Shown one piece after another: positions 47,825 to 58,177 of a stretch of 64,000 nt of DNA. Source of the stretch: Frederiksenia canicola. Lineage in GTDB: Bacteria; Pseudomonadota; Gammaproteobacteria; Enterobacterales; Pasteurellaceae. A model generated the notes under the pieces. It was given only the letters and a program-made list of their open reading frames with translations. It was not told the origin of the DNA and ran no database searches. The translations under genes were made by a program, and so were the position numbers. Position 1 is the stretch's first letter. Every line of letters starts with the position of its first letter. The DNA is taken from contig NZ_CP015029.1 in assembly GCF_011455495.1 (NCBI RefSeq), forward strand, positions 186,001 through 250,000. Reading direction: 5' to 3'.

Positions 47825-48613
47825 TTATTTGCTTTCAACGGAAGATTTTATCTCTTCGGTTTTTTCACCAGCCGCTTGTTTCACCTCTTCCATTTTCACC
47901 GCCGCCGCATCTTTCATTTCACCTGCTTTGGTTTCTGCCGCTTTCATTGCATCGGTTGTTGCTGCTTTGGCTTCTTCTACTTTTGCCGCCGCAGCGTCTT
48001 TCATTTCACCTGCTTTGGCTTCTGCGGCTTTCATTGCATCGGCTGTTGCTGCTTTGGCTTCTTCTACTTTCACCGCAGCCGCATCTTTCATTTCACCTGC
48101 TTTGGCTTCTGCCGCTTTCATTGCATCCGCCGTTGCTTCTTTTGCTTGTTCCATTTTCGCCGCAGCCGCATCTTTCATTTCACCTGCTTTGGTTTCTGCC
48201 GCTTTCATTGCATCCGCCGTTGCTTCTTTTGCTTGTTCCATTTTCGCCGCAGCCGCATCTTTCATTTCACCTGCTTTCGCTTCTGCCGCTTTCATTGCAT
48301 CGGCTGTTGCTGCTTTGACTTCTTCCATTTTCGCCGCCGCAGCGTCTTTCATTTCACCTGCTTTCGCTTCTGCTGCTTTCATTGCATCGGCTGTTGCTGC
48401 TTTGACTTCTTCCATTTTCGCCGCCGCAGCGTCTTTCATTTCACCTGCTTTCGCTTCTGCCGCTTTCATTGCATCTGCTGTTGCTTCTTTTGCTTGTTCC
48501 ATTTTCGTTTCTGCAGCTTGTTTAACTTCAGCAGATTTCTCTTTTGCTTGATCGCACGCTGCTAAAGACACACTAGCACCTAAAACGAGTAATGTTAATA
48601 ATGATTTCTTCAT
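47825..48613 (-). CDS. Lipoprotein with seven 29-residue helical repeats
   Basis: 262 residues. Lipobox VSLAAC (C20, then D). Residues 44-246 are seven consecutive repeats of exactly 29 residues, each starting ATADAMKAAEAKAGEMKDAA, with variants only at a few positions (A/T, M/V, EEVKA / EQAKE / EEAKA). The Ala/Lys/Glu-rich pattern predicts long amphipathic helix, similar in style to LEA-type or apolipoprotein-like repeats. Function is unknown. Copy number could vary between strains by slippage. Confidence 0.85.
   Translation of the reverse strand: MKKSLLTLLVLGASVSLAACDQAKEKSAEVKQAAETKMEQAKEATADAMKAAEAKAGEMKDAAAAKMEEVKAATADAMKAAEAKAGEMKDAAAAKMEEVKAATADAMKAAEAKAGEMKDAAAAKMEQAKEATADAMKAAETKAGEMKDAAAAKMEQAKEATADAMKAAEAKAGEMKDAAAVKVEEAKAATADAMKAAEAKAGEMKDAAAAKVEEAKAATTDAMKAAETKAGEMKDAAAVKMEEVKQAAGEKTEEIKSSVESK
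47876..48484 (-). repeat. Seven tandem 87-base repeats within the lipoprotein gene
   Basis: 609 bases, exactly 7 x 87, encoding the 29-residue repeats. Since 87 is divisible by three, all reading frames stay open, which creates long but meaningless frames on the opposite strand. Confidence 0.93.
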
Positions 48614-48703
48614 GAAAATCTCCTTGTTAATTAAAGAGTTAAGGGTTAAAACATCTAATTAGAACAGGGATTCTGAGAAAAGTTCAAAATCCCTATCTTG
48701 TGC

Positions 48704-51679
48704 TTATTCAACACTGCTAGCAACACGGGCTACTGAGTAAACGTGGCTGATCGCACTGCTGTGCCCACCGAATCCTTTACCATAGAAATAGTATTTGGAG
48801 TGTTGCCACTCTTGAATTGGAAACGCAGGGCTTTGCTCCACAGGGGCAGCGGCAACCGACATAGCTGCTTTAGTATGTGGTACGCGAGAGAATGTGCCGA
48901 GTTTACCTTCAAATTGATAACTGCTTTGATAAACGCCAATGGTTTTTGCTGGCTCTTCCACTACGGTACTTTGTTCCGCTTGAGCCACGCTGGCAGCAGA
49001 TTTAACGCTACGACGGGCGTGATTTTCTTTCACTAAATCACGGTTGGTCTCTTGCGTAACCACAAAGCCAAATGGTTGGATTGCATCAGGTAACGGTTTT
49101 GGCTCGGTATCTGATGAAACAACATCGACTTCTTCATGATTTTTACGTTCATGATTTTCTTTGACTAAATCACGATCCGTAGCTTGTGTCACCACACCAC
49201 CAAAAGGTACGGCAAATTTCGCATCAGGGTTCGGTTTTGCTTTCACAATCTCTTTCTGTTCAGGTTGAGTTTGTTGTTGCAACATTTCATCCACAGACAA
49301 GAAGGCGGTTTTCTCCTCCGCTTTCGGTGTTTCGCAAACTTTTACCCAGATCTTACCGCTTGCAAACTCGGGTGATGCGACCGCTGCCGCTAATGGCATT
49401 ACAGCTTTGACTTCATCACGGCGTTCGCGACGGCGTTGATTTCCACCCACACGCAAATGACGTGGCAAACGACGCTGACGACCATTTTCTTTCGAATCGT
49501 TAGCATCGTCTTTGCTGTCATTATTTGCAAATTTTTCAGTGGAAGTGACCGCTTGTGCTTCTGCCATCTCGAATTGTTCAGTTGGCAACATCGGTGAATC
49601 TTGCACAACAAATTTTGCTGGTGTCTCTGTTTCAGCAACGACTTGCATCTCACTTGCTTTTGATTCTACATCGTTGCCTTCTACTCGAACTTTTTTGCGT
49701 AAATCACGACGTTGGCGACGTTCTGCCACTTTTGCCGTTTCACGCTGTTGGCGTTCACTCACCACTTCTTCGACCACATCACGGCGTTTTTTGCTCTCGG
49801 CTTTTGTTTCTGCTTGAGCTTCTTTTTGTAAAGCTTTGTTGTCTTCAATCGCTTGATTTTTGCGTTCTTGACGCTGTTCATTGCGATTTGGACGCTCACG
49901 ACGTTGCTGACGACGATCACGTGGATTGCGTTTATTATGTTTACCTTTTTTCTGCGGTGCTTTTTCTTCTTCTGAGAACCAAGATTTGATCTTGGCAATC
50001 AAACGGCTTAGTAACGATGGCTTCGCAGGAGCCGCTGGAGTTGGAGCCGCTTGTAAATTTAACTCCGCATTCTGCAAGACCGATTCCACCGTGAGCACAG
50101 GCTCATTACGGGTGACTAGCACATCTTCGCTCTGTTGCGAGATCAAGCTATTTTCTTCACGCTCTTGATAGCGTTTGGCTAAATCATAACTTAAGGTTGG
50201 TACCACTTCACTTTCACGCAAGCGATAAACACTGAAATGTGGTGTGTGCATCGATTCCGTTGGTACCACAACCACTTGTACGTCGTGACGTTTTTCAATA
50301 TCACTAATCGCACGGCGTTTTTCGTTCAATAAGTACGAGGCAATTTCTACTGGCACGATGGTATGCACTTGTGCGGAATTGTCCTTAATTGCTTCTTCTT
50401 CAAGTAAACGTAAAATCGACAACGCAATCGATTCATTATCACGAATCTTGCCAGTACCTTGGCAACGTGGACAAACGTGGCTTGAGGCCTCACTTAAGGA
50501 CGGACTCAAACGCTGGCGGCTCATTTCAAGCAAGCCAAAACGAGAAATACGACCAAATTGAATACGAGCCCGATCTTGGCGAGTGGCTTCACGAATGCGG
50601 TTCTCTACTTCACGCTGGTGGCGAACTGGCGTCATGTCAATGAAGTCGATGACAATCAATCCTCCCAAGTCACGCAAACGTAATTGGCGTGCGATTTCAT
50701 CAGCCGCTTCCAAGTTGGTGTTCAATGCGGTTTCTTCAATATCGCCACCACGAGTGGCTCGAGACGAGTTGATGTCAATAGCAGTTAAGGCTTCCGTAAC
50801 ATCAATTACGATTGAACCGCCTGATGGTAAACGCACTTCACGTTGGAATGCGGATTCAATTTGCGATTCAATTTGATAGTGGCTGAACAACGGCACTTCG
50901 CCTTCGTATAAACGCACACGATTGATGAAGTCAGGACGCACCAAGCGGATATGATTTTTCGCTTTTTCGAACACTTTTTTGTTATCAATTAAGATTTCGC
51001 CAATATCACGACGGAGATAGTCGCGAATAGCACGCACGATCACATCACTTTCTTGGTGAATTAAAAATGGTGCAGGACGAGATTGTGCTGCTTGTTTAAT
51101 GGCTTCCCAATGGTGTAGCAACACTTTTAAGTCCCACTGCAGCTCCTCTGGCGACTTGCCGACACCGGCAGTACGCACGATCAACCCCACATCGTCAGGC
51201 ACCGTCAAGCAATCAAGGGCTTCTTTGAGTTCCAAACGCTCATCACCTTCAATGCGGCGAGAAATCCCACCTGCTCTTGGATTGTTTGGCATTAACACTA
51301 AATAACTGCCCGCAAGGGAGATGAAAGTCGTCAGTGCTGCCCCTTTATTGCCACGCTCTTCTTTTCCGACTTGGACGATGACTTCTTGCCCTTCTTGGAT
51401 AATATCTTTGATATTCGGGCGACCTTGGAACACATAACCTTCAGGGAAGTATTCTCGAGAAATTTCTTTGAGAGGAAGGAAACCGTGACGTTCTGCACCG
51501 TAATCGACAAATGCCGCTTCTAAACTCGGCTCAACGCGAGTGATTTTTCCTTTGTAGATATTCGCTTTTTTCTGCTCGTGCCCCGGACTTTCAATGTCCA
51601 AGTCGAACAGTCGCTGCCCATCGACAAGGGCAACACGCAACTCTTCTTTCTGAGTTGCATTGATTAACATTCTTTTCAT
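48704..51679 (-). CDS. rne: Ribonuclease E
   Basis: 991 residues from the ATG at 51677-51679 ([30 protein letters not shown]), the E. coli start; an ATG four codons earlier (51691) is also possible. S1 domain about 36-125, 5' sensor, DNase I-like catalytic core ([27 protein letters not shown]), zinc-link CPRCQGTG. The C-terminal half is disordered, with an Arg-rich RNA-binding region ([20 protein letters not shown]) and a C-terminal [16 protein letters not shown] segment like the PNPase-binding end of E. coli RNase E. It starts mRNA decay and processes rRNA and tRNA. Confidence 0.97.
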   Translation of the reverse strand: MKRMLINATQKEELRVALVDGQRLFDLDIESPGHEQKKANIYKGKITRVEPSLEAAFVDYGAERHGFLPLKEISREYFPEGYVFQGRPNIKDIIQEGQEVIVQVGKEERGNKGAALTTFISLAGSYLVLMPNNPRAGGISRRIEGDERLELKEALDCLTVPDDVGLIVRTAGVGKSPEELQWDLKVLLHHWEAIKQAAQSRPAPFLIHQESDVIVRAIRDYLRRDIGEILIDNKKVFEKAKNHIRLVRPDFINRVRLYEGEVPLFSHYQIESQIESAFQREVRLPSGGSIVIDVTEALTAIDINSSRATRGGDIEETALNTNLEAADEIARQLRLRDLGGLIVIDFIDMTPVRHQREVENRIREATRQDRARIQFGRISRFGLLEMSRQRLSPSLSEASSHVCPRCQGTGKIRDNESIALSILRLLEEEAIKDNSAQVHTIVPVEIASYLLNEKRRAISDIEKRHDVQVVVVPTESMHTPHFSVYRLRESEVVPTLSYDLAKRYQEREENSLISQQSEDVLVTRNEPVLTVESVLQNAELNLQAAPTPAAPAKPSLLSRLIAKIKSWFSEEEKAPQKKGKHNKRNPRDRRQQRRERPNRNEQRQERKNQAIEDNKALQKEAQAETKAESKKRRDVVEEVVSERQQRETAKVAERRQRRDLRKKVRVEGNDVESKASEMQVVAETETPAKFVVQDSPMLPTEQFEMAEAQAVTSTEKFANNDSKDDANDSKENGRQRRLPRHLRVGGNQRRRERRDEVKAVMPLAAAVASPEFASGKIWVKVCETPKAEEKTAFLSVDEMLQQQTQPEQKEIVKAKPNPDAKFAVPFGGVVTQATDRDLVKENHERKNHEEVDVVSSDTEPKPLPDAIQPFGFVVTQETNRDLVKENHARRSVKSAASVAQAEQSTVVEEPAKTIGVYQSSYQFEGKLGTFSRVPHTKAAMSVAAAPVEQSPAFPIQEWQHSKYYFYGKGFGGHSSAISHVYSVARVASSVE

Positions 51680-52050
51680 TGTGTTTCTCATTATTGTTGT
51701 TGATTATGTCATCCTTTCGCCCTTTCTCCGCTTCAACGCGTAAGCCAATCTCCCGATTGTCTGGAATTAAAAGGCACTAACATCATTTACGAAAGGATGT
51801 TAAAACGATTAATTACCGTCTTACACTCAAAAAATGGTTGCAGAATCAATCCGTTAGCACTTGCAGAAATGGCTTGCAAGCGGTGCGATTTCGCCTGTTT
51901 TTTGCAAAACTGCCGAGCAGCCTGACAGGCAAAAAAAGCGAATCATTATGGCATTTTAAGCAAAAAATAGAAAGGCAAATAGGCATAAATTTGGAAAAAG
52001 AAAAAGCGGAATTTGCAAAAAATTCCGCTTATCTGACCGCTTGTCGGCAA
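51680..52050 (-). promoter_or_regulatory. Long 5' region of rne, candidate autoregulatory leader
   Basis: 371 bases without a credible gene. CATCCTTTCG (51710-51719) and CGAAAGGATG (51790-51799) form a 10-base inverted repeat that would enclose about 70 bases of leader just before the start codon. In E. coli RNase E controls its own mRNA through hairpins in a long 5' UTR. The part near 51877-52044 holds TTTGCAAAA elements and an uptake-signal core at 52036-52044. Confidence 0.5.
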
Positions 52051-52971
52051 TTACGCTTTACGCACAATTTCCACGTTATCTGGCAAATGCAGATCTAATT
52101 GGTTAAATGGAATGCCAATGCCGGCTTTATCAAACTCCATTTTCACTTTTTCCAGCAAATCAAATTGAGTTGACGCATATTTGGAAGTTTGCACCCACGG
52201 GCGAACAAAAAGCTGTACGCTGCTTGGTGCAAGACTGCCCACCGCAATCGTTGGTTCTGGGTGATTTAAGACATTTTCGTCATCAAACAGCACTTTCGCA
52301 ATAATGCTTTTCGCTTTTTCAATATCCGCATCGTAACTAATATCAAAAATCAGATCGATACGGCGAGTTTCGTTGCGAGAATAGTTCACAATGCTGTCGG
52401 CAAAGACTTTGCCATTCGGTACTAGCACGGTTTTGTTGTCACCTGTCCGCAACTCCAATACCAATAGCCCCATTTGCTCCACTTTTCCGCTGGCTCCTGC
52501 GGCTTCAATAAAATCGCCTTTGCGAAAAGGTTTGAAGATCAAAATCATCACCCCCGCTGCAAAATTTTGTAGCGAGTTTTGTAATGCTAAACCAATCGCC
52601 AAACCAGCCGCACCAATTAAGGCAACAAGAGAACTGGTGTTAATCCCAAGTTGTGAAAGGGCGGCAATCACCACAATGAGAAGGAATAAAAAATAGGCAA
52701 TGGATGTCACAAAACTTTGCAACATCTCATCTTTGCTAGATGCCAAGACCGCTCGACCAAGTAATCGGCTAATGATTCGAGCTAAATATTTACCGAATAC
52801 AAAAATAGCAATCGCAAGGACGATTTTCGTGCCGTAAGGAATAATGTAGTCGTACAAAAAATGGTCTAATTTCGCCAAATCCAAAGTTTTTACTTCTTCT
52901 AATACCTTCGTTGCCGTGGCTTGAACATCAATTTGCTGCACAGTATCCGTAGCTTGTGTTTCTTTACTCAT
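52051..52971 (-). CDS. mscS: Small-conductance mechanosensitive channel, MscS family
   Basis: 306 residues. Three membrane helices (IIPYGTKIVLAIAIFVFGKYLA, FVTSIAYFLFLLIVVIAALSQLG, SLVALIGAAGLAIGLALQNSLQNFAAGVMILIFKPF); the third has the Gly/Ala pore pattern and Q..F packing of MscS. The beta domain follows (GDNKTVLVPNGKVFADSIVNYSRNETRR). It releases solutes on osmotic downshock. It lies between rne and rluC, which are adjacent in E. coli. Confidence 0.93.
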   Translation of the reverse strand: MSKETQATDTVQQIDVQATATKVLEEVKTLDLAKLDHFLYDYIIPYGTKIVLAIAIFVFGKYLARIISRLLGRAVLASSKDEMLQSFVTSIAYFLFLLIVVIAALSQLGINTSSLVALIGAAGLAIGLALQNSLQNFAAGVMILIFKPFRKGDFIEAAGASGKVEQMGLLVLELRTGDNKTVLVPNGKVFADSIVNYSRNETRRIDLIFDISYDADIEKAKSIIAKVLFDDENVLNHPEPTIAVGSLAPSSVQLFVRPWVQTSKYASTQFDLLEKVKMEFDKAGIGIPFNQLDLHLPDNVEIVRKA

Positions 52972-53110
52972 CTTATCTCCTGTTCATATAAAAAAAGAGC
53001 AGGGATTCTATCACAAGCGGTCAGATTTTCGCTATTTTTTGCAATTGCAACGTCCGCCAACCACAAAATATGATAGGATTTATCCCATTTTAGTAAGACA
53101 AAAAAATGCC

Positions 53111-54070
53111 ATGACAACCGATAAAATCATTTCTGCCAGCGTACAATTTTTCACCATTAGCGAAGACGAGGCAGGGCAACGTTTAGACAATTTCCTGCTC
53201 AGCAAACTCAAAGGCGTGCCGAAAAGCCTGATTTACCGCATCGTTCGCAAAGGTGAGGTTCGAGTAAACAAAGGTCGCATCAAACCTGAATACAAATTGC
53301 AAACCGATGATGTAGTGCGAGTACCGCCTGTCCGTGTCGCTGAGAAAAACGAAGCTCCGATTTCGACTAAATTGAACAAGGTGGCAGAGTTAGAAAGCCA
53401 AATTTTGTATGAAGATGATGTCTTGTTGGTGATCAACAAACCATCAGGCATCGCGGTGCACGGCGGCAGCGGCTTGAGTTTTGGCGTGATCGAAGCCCTG
53501 CGAGCATTACGCCCCGAAGCCCGTTTTTTAGAATTAGTGCACCGCATCGACCGCGACACGTCAGGCATTTTACTTGTGGCCAAAAAACGCTCGGCGTTAC
53601 GCAACTTACACGAGCAACTGCGTGAAAAAGTGGTACAAAAAGATTATTTAGCGTTGGTGCGTGGACAGTGGCAATCGCACACTAAAGTGATCAAAGCCCC
53701 ATTATTGAAAAATGAACTGGCGAGCGGTGAACGAATCGTCAAAGTGAGCGAAGAAGGCAAACCATCCGAAACCCGTTTTTCGATTGAAGAACGCTACGCT
53801 AACGCTACGCTGATCAAAGCGTCCCCTGTTACGGGCAGAACGCACCAAATTCGTGTGCATACTCAATTTGCTGGCCACCCCATCGCCCTAGATGACAAGT
53901 ACGGCGACCGAGATTTTGACAGCAAAATACAACAAGCGGGCTTAAACCGCCTATTCCTACACGCCTATTCCATCCGCTTTCAACACCCCAAAACCGATGA
54001 GGAAATAGTCATTACCGCCCCACTGGATAGCACGTTGAAAGGTGTATTGAAAAAATTGAGAGCGGAATAG
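53111..54070 (+). CDS. rluC: 23S rRNA pseudouridine(955/2504/2580) synthase RluC
   Basis: 319 residues from the ATG at 53111 (MTTDKIISASVQFFTISEDEAGQRLDNFLL); upstream in-frame starts run through an uptake signal and are not used. S4 domain (about 15-75), then RluA-family catalytic domain with LELVHRIDRDTSGILLVAKK, whose Asp in HRIDRDTSG is catalytic, and SPVTGRTHQIRVHTQFAGHPIALDDKYG. Divergent from the rne side, as in E. coli. Confidence 0.95.
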   Translation: MTTDKIISASVQFFTISEDEAGQRLDNFLLSKLKGVPKSLIYRIVRKGEVRVNKGRIKPEYKLQTDDVVRVPPVRVAEKNEAPISTKLNKVAELESQILYEDDVLLVINKPSGIAVHGGSGLSFGVIEALRALRPEARFLELVHRIDRDTSGILLVAKKRSALRNLHEQLREKVVQKDYLALVRGQWQSHTKVIKAPLLKNELASGERIVKVSEEGKPSETRFSIEERYANATLIKASPVTGRTHQIRVHTQFAGHPIALDDKYGDRDFDSKIQQAGLNRLFLHAYSIRFQHPKTDEEIVITAPLDSTLKGVLKKLRAE

Positions 54071-54160
54071 CCGTTACAAGCGGTTAGATCCGCCAAAAGT
54101 TTTGCAAATTTATCAAGATGGGTTAAAACCGCCACTACAATGGAGCGATACCTTTTAGCT

Positions 54161-55003
54161 ATGAAAATCCATTTCAAAAATCAGCAAGGATCTGACCGCT
54201 TGTTAGATCTCACCTCCCCGAAAATTATGGGGATTTTAAACTTCACGCCTGATTCGTTTTCCGATTCGGGGAAATTCTTTTCGCTCGATAAAGCACTTTT
54301 CCAAGTAGAAAAAATGCTCAATGACGGGGCGGATATTATTGATATCGGCGGGGAATCTACCCGTCCAAATGCACCGATTGTGACCCTTGAAGAAGAATTG
54401 CAGCGGGTAGTCCCGTTGGTGGAAGCCGTTCGCCAACGCTTTGATTGCTTGATTTCCGTAGATACATCCAAGGCTGAAGTCATGCGGCAATCGGCTCAAG
54501 TTGGGGCGGATATCATCAACGATATTCGAGCATTGCAAGAACCGAATGCGTTGGAAACCGCCGCCGAACTCGCCCTGCCCGTGTGCCTAATGCATATGCA
54601 AGGCAGCCCGCAGACGATGCAACAAAGCCCTGATTATGATGATGTGGTGGAAGAAGTCAGCGAGTTTCTCAATCAGCGAATTTTTGCCTGTTTAACCGCA
54701 GGCATTGCCAAAGAACATATTATATTAGACGTTGGCTTTGGCTTTGGCAAAACGGTGCAACACAACTATCAACTCATGAAACATCTGCCATTATTTGCTG
54801 ACTCTGGCTACCCTGTGCTTGCAGGGCTTTCTCGCAAATCAATGATCGGTGCAGTGCTAGATAAACCCGTCGATCAACGCATCATCGGCAGCGTGGCTGG
54901 AGCCTTGCTCTGCATTCAACAAGGGGCAAAAATCGTCCGCGTCCACGATGTCGCCGAAACCGCGGACGCCTTGAAAATTTGGCGGGCGATGATGGAAGCT
55001 TAA
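54161..55003 (+). CDS. folP: Dihydropteroate synthase FolP
   Basis: 280 residues from the ATG at 54161 (MKIHFKNQQGSDRLLD), which fits the family better; an in-frame ATG at 54140 would add seven residues. TIM barrel with IMGILNFTPDSFSDSG, DIGGESTRPNA, and LAGLSRKSMIGAVL. It joins pABA to the pterin in folate synthesis and is the sulfonamide target. An uptake-signal core (54195-54203) is used as coding sequence for residues SDRLL. Confidence 0.95.
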   Translation: MKIHFKNQQGSDRLLDLTSPKIMGILNFTPDSFSDSGKFFSLDKALFQVEKMLNDGADIIDIGGESTRPNAPIVTLEEELQRVVPLVEAVRQRFDCLISVDTSKAEVMRQSAQVGADIINDIRALQEPNALETAAELALPVCLMHMQGSPQTMQQSPDYDDVVEEVSEFLNQRIFACLTAGIAKEHIILDVGFGFGKTVQHNYQLMKHLPLFADSGYPVLAGLSRKSMIGAVLDKPVDQRIIGSVAGALLCIQQGAKIVRVHDVAETADALKIWRAMMEA

Positions 55004-55076
55004 CTTCAGGAACGGATCTAAATGCTCACCCGCAACAAGCGGTCAGTTTCACCATATTTTTTGCAAATGACAAACG

Positions 55077-55096
55077 GGTGGACACTTAAGTCCACC
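55077..55096 (+). repeat. GGTGGAC hairpin before the Spx/ArsC-like gene
   Basis: GGTGGAC (55077-55083) pairs perfectly with GTCCACC (55090-55096), about 20 bases before the next start codon; an uptake-signal core precedes it at 55035-55043. Confidence 0.6.
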
Positions 55097-55117
55097 GCGA
55101 CTAATAGGAAATAAAAG

Positions 55118-55465
55118 ATGACAACAGTTTACGGCATTAAAAACTGCGACACGGTTAAAAAAGCACTGAAATGGCTAGATGACAACGGGCTCAATCCACA
55201 ATTGCACGATTATCGTGTGGATGGCTTAGATCCACAATGGCTGGCAAAAATGGCAGACAAATTCGGCTGGGAAACCTTGATCAATAAACGCAGCACCACT
55301 TGGCGTGGGCTATCGGATGAGATCAAAAACACTCTCAACAAAGACACGGCGTTACAAGTGCTGAACGAACAACCAACGTTAATCAAACGCCCGATTGTCA
55401 TTGCAGGCAATGTGGCGTTAATCGGCTTTGATGCAGCGGAATATCAGGCAAAGTTAAAATCATGA
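55118..55465 (+). CDS. Spx/ArsC-family protein (YffB-like)
   Basis: 115 residues, thioredoxin-like ArsC/Spx fold. [22 protein letters not shown] has the single CxxxK-like redox site (C10), and the C-terminal [20 protein letters not shown] is typical of YffB. The lack of the arsenate-reductase catalytic Arg pattern makes an arsenate role unlikely; a glutathione-dependent thiol reductase activity has been suggested for relatives. Its stop overlaps the dapE start by four bases (ATGA), a link also found in other Pasteurellaceae. Confidence 0.88.
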   Translation: MTTVYGIKNCDTVKKALKWLDDNGLNPQLHDYRVDGLDPQWLAKMADKFGWETLINKRSTTWRGLSDEIKNTLNKDTALQVLNEQPTLIKRPIVIAGNVALIGFDAAEYQAKLKS

Positions 55466-56592
55466 AAAATGACATTATTACCTTAGCACAACAACTTATC
55501 CAAAGAAAATCCATCAGCCCTGATGATCAAGGCTGCCAGCAACTAATTGCTGAACGGCTACAAGCGGTCGGTTTTGAACTGGAATGGCTCCCCTTTGGCG
55601 ATACCCTCAATTTATGGGCGACCCACGGACAAGGCGAGCCTTGCATTGCGTTGGCTGGGCATACGGACGTTGTGCCAGCTGGCGATGAAACGGCATGGCA
55701 TTATCCACCGTTCGAAGCTCGCATTGTGGATAACTTGCTTTACGGGCGTGGGGCGGCAGATATGAAAGGCCCACTCGCTGCACTGGTGATCGCTGCCGAG
55801 ACCTTTGTGAAAAACCACCCGAATCACAAGGGCAAAATCGCCCTGTTGATTACCTCTGATGAAGAGGCCGCCGCCAAAGACGGCACGGTGAAAGTGGTGG
55901 AAACCTTGATGGCTCGCAATGAAAAAGTCGATTATTGCATCGTGGGCGAACCGTCAAGTAGCCAGCAGTTAGGCGATATTCTCAAAAACGGACGGCGTGG
56001 CTCAATCACCGCCAATTTATACATTCAAGGTGTGCAAGGGCACGTTGCTTATCCCCATTTAGCCGATAACCCTGTGCATAAGTCGCTGGCATTTTTACAG
56101 GAACTGACGACCTATCAATGGGATAACGGCAACGACTTTTTCCCACCGACCAGTCTACAAATCGCCAATATTCAGGCTGGCACGGGCAGTAATAATGTGA
56201 TCCCTGGGGAACTTTATGTGCAGTTCAACTTGCGTTACTGCACCGAAGTGACCGATGAAATCATCAAAGCCAAAGTTGCCAAAATGCTGCAAAAACACAG
56301 CTTATCGCACCGAATTGAGTGGAACTTGTCAGGAAAACCGTTTTTAACTGCAAAAGGAAAATTAGTCGAAACGGCGGTACACGCAGTGGAAAACGTCACC
56401 AACATCACACCGCAGTTAGACACGGGAGGCGGCACTTCAGACGCCCGTTTTATCGCCCTAATGGGCACCGAAGTGGTGGAATTTGGACCATTGAACAAAA
56501 CTATTCACAAGGTCAATGAATGTGTTGATGTGGACGATTTGGCGAAGTGTGGGGAAGTGTATTATCACATAGTCGAGCAAATTTTGAACTAA
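55462..56592 (+). CDS. dapE: Succinyl-diaminopimelate desuccinylase DapE
   Basis: 376 residues, M20 di-zinc hydrolase. Zinc ligands and catalytic residues: H67 in [13 protein letters not shown]100 in [14 protein letters not shown]134/E135 in [12 protein letters not shown], and [11 protein letters not shown] near the C-terminus. It makes LL-diaminopimelate for lysine and peptidoglycan. Uptake-signal core near the start (55560-55568). Confidence 0.96.
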   Translation: MKNDIITLAQQLIQRKSISPDDQGCQQLIAERLQAVGFELEWLPFGDTLNLWATHGQGEPCIALAGHTDVVPAGDETAWHYPPFEARIVDNLLYGRGAADMKGPLAALVIAAETFVKNHPNHKGKIALLITSDEEAAAKDGTVKVVETLMARNEKVDYCIVGEPSSSQQLGDILKNGRRGSITANLYIQGVQGHVAYPHLADNPVHKSLAFLQELTTYQWDNGNDFFPPTSLQIANIQAGTGSNNVIPGELYVQFNLRYCTEVTDEIIKAKVAKMLQKHSLSHRIEWNLSGKPFLTAKGKLVETAVHAVENVTNITPQLDTGGGTSDARFIALMGTEVVEFGPLNKTIHKVNECVDVDDLAKCGEVYYHIVEQILN

Positions 56593-56607
56593 CAAGCGGT
56601 CAGATCA

Positions 56608-57282
56608 ATGAATCATTTTGCAATTCTCACCGGCAAAAGCCGAGCCCATTTAGTGCCATTGCCCAATCCGCTTTCACCCAATCATTTTTTGCAAGCGGAA
56701 GCTGTGTCGGCATTTTTAACCATGCAAAAAGCCGCGAAAGCGGCGGGGTTTAATTTACAACCCGCCAGCACCTTTCGTGATTTTGAACGGCAGAAACTGA
56801 TTTGGAACGGCAAATTTTGCGGCGAACGCAAGGTTCACGATGACAACGGCTGTACCATTGATTTGAGCGGTTTGGATGATTGGCAAAAAATTCAAGCCAT
56901 CGTACGTTGGTCGGCAATGCCGGGGGCGAGCCGTCATCATTGGGGGACGGAAGTGGATATTTTCGACCCTGATTTACTTCCCACAGGACAAAAATTGCAG
57001 CTTGAGCCGTGGGAATACCAAACAGGTGGTTATTTTCAACAGCTGACCAACTGGCTGTTGGTCAATGCCGAGCAATTCGGTTTCTCTTTTCCGTTTATGG
57101 AGCGAGACGACAAAAAAATCGGAGTGGAACCGTGGCATTTGAGCTATTTCCCGATTGCTGACCTTTACGAGCGGTCATTTTCACCCGATCTTTTGCAAAT
57201 GGCGTGGCAAGGAGAAGAAATTCAAGGCAAAAGCACACTGATTGCCCATTTAGACGAGATTTTTGAACACTATATTCTATGA
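56608..57282 (+). CDS. D,D-carboxypeptidase-like M15 metallopeptidase
   Basis: 224 residues, VanY/M15B family. Zinc site [13 protein letters not shown] (SxHxxGxxxD) and [11 protein letters not shown] (ExxWH) are present. I see no signal peptide or membrane segment at the N-terminus ([19 protein letters not shown]), so it may act in the cytoplasm or leave by another route, unusual for a cell-wall enzyme. It overlaps rsmJ by four bases and follows dapE. Confidence 0.88.
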   Translation: MNHFAILTGKSRAHLVPLPNPLSPNHFLQAEAVSAFLTMQKAAKAAGFNLQPASTFRDFERQKLIWNGKFCGERKVHDDNGCTIDLSGLDDWQKIQAIVRWSAMPGASRHHWGTEVDIFDPDLLPTGQKLQLEPWEYQTGGYFQQLTNWLLVNAEQFGFSFPFMERDDKKIGVEPWHLSYFPIADLYERSFSPDLLQMAWQGEEIQGKSTLIAHLDEIFEHYIL

Positions 57283-58037
57283 CAGCTATTCAACTGATTA
57301 ACGAGAGCGACAACCTAGACAAATTTCAAGCCATTTGCGACAAATGGCAGCTTGTTCACGACAGCTCTGCGATTTTAGCCTTAGTTTTAACCAACGAACG
57401 TTTGGAACTCCGCAAACTGGATGAGCCAAAATTAGGGGCAATCGCGGTCAATTTTGTGGATGGTACAATGGCTCATCGGCGGAAATTTGGCGGCGGACGA
57501 GGTGAAGCCGTTGCCAAAGCGGTGGGGATCAAAGGCGACTATTTGCCAACGGTGATCGACGCCACCGCAGGCTTAGGGCGTGATGCCTTCGTACTGGCGG
57601 CAATCGGCTGCAAAGTGACATTAGTGGAACGCCACCCTGTGGTTTGTGCTTTGCTGGAGGACGGCTTAGTGCGAGCCTATCAAGATGCGGAAATCGGCGA
57701 ATTTATGCAACAGCGGATGCAGCTATTGCCCGTTCGTTCCATTAGTGAGCTCGATCCTGCGACGGATTTTGCCGATGTGGTCTACCTCGACCCGATGTAT
57801 CCGCACAAACAGAAAAGTGCGTTGGTCAAAAAAGAGATGCGCGTATTTCAGCATTTAGTGGGGGCGGATTTAGACAGCGATGATTTCTTTGCACCTGCCA
57901 AACAGCTCGCCTGCAAGCGGGTAGTGGTTAAACGCCCCGACTATGCCCCCTTCTTAGCCGCACAAAAACCCGATTTCAGCCAAGAGACCAAAAACCATCG
58001 GTTTGATGTGTATCTTTCGCATCTTACTAAAAGCTAA
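57279..58037 (+). CDS. rsmJ: 16S rRNA (guanine1516-N2)-methyltransferase RsmJ
   Basis: 252 residues, YhiQ family. [55 protein letters not shown] is the SAM-binding region; [22 protein letters not shown] is the DPxY catalytic motif for N2-guanine methylation. Its start overlaps the preceding stop by four bases. Confidence 0.95.
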   Translation: MTAIQLINESDNLDKFQAICDKWQLVHDSSAILALVLTNERLELRKLDEPKLGAIAVNFVDGTMAHRRKFGGGRGEAVAKAVGIKGDYLPTVIDATAGLGRDAFVLAAIGCKVTLVERHPVVCALLEDGLVRAYQDAEIGEFMQQRMQLLPVRSISELDPATDFADVVYLDPMYPHKQKSALVKKEMRVFQHLVGADLDSDDFFAPAKQLACKRVVVKRPDYAPFLAAQKPDFSQETKNHRFDVYLSHLTKS

Positions 58038-58128
58038 TACAAGCGGTCACTTCCCTATCATTTTTTGCAATTATTGCCGTGTTATAAATAAATTGTGACA
58101 GTTACTATAAAAAACTGACCTAATTATT

Positions 58129-58134
58129 TATAAT
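58129..58134 (+). promoter_or_regulatory. Possible -10 element of the srf cassette
   Basis: TATAAT at 58129-58134 in a strongly A/T-rich 140-base gap; no -35 of quality lies 16-18 bases upstream. An uptake-signal core lies at 58040-58048. A strong ribosome site (AAAGGGGAA) precedes srfA. Confidence 0.4.
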
Positions 58135-58177
58135 ATTTAACCAATTTTTGTATCTTTATATGATTAAAGGGGAATTT

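Noticed and set aside
47631-48565. Long open frames (229 and 306 residues) on the plus strand opposite the repeat lipoprotein
   Set aside because: They arise because an 87-base repeat keeps every frame open. Composition is unnatural and no ribosome site or promoter is seen.
51838-52098. An 86-residue frame between rne and mscS
   Set aside because: It contains TTTTTTGCAAAA and an uptake-signal core, has no ribosome site, and overlaps the end of mscS.
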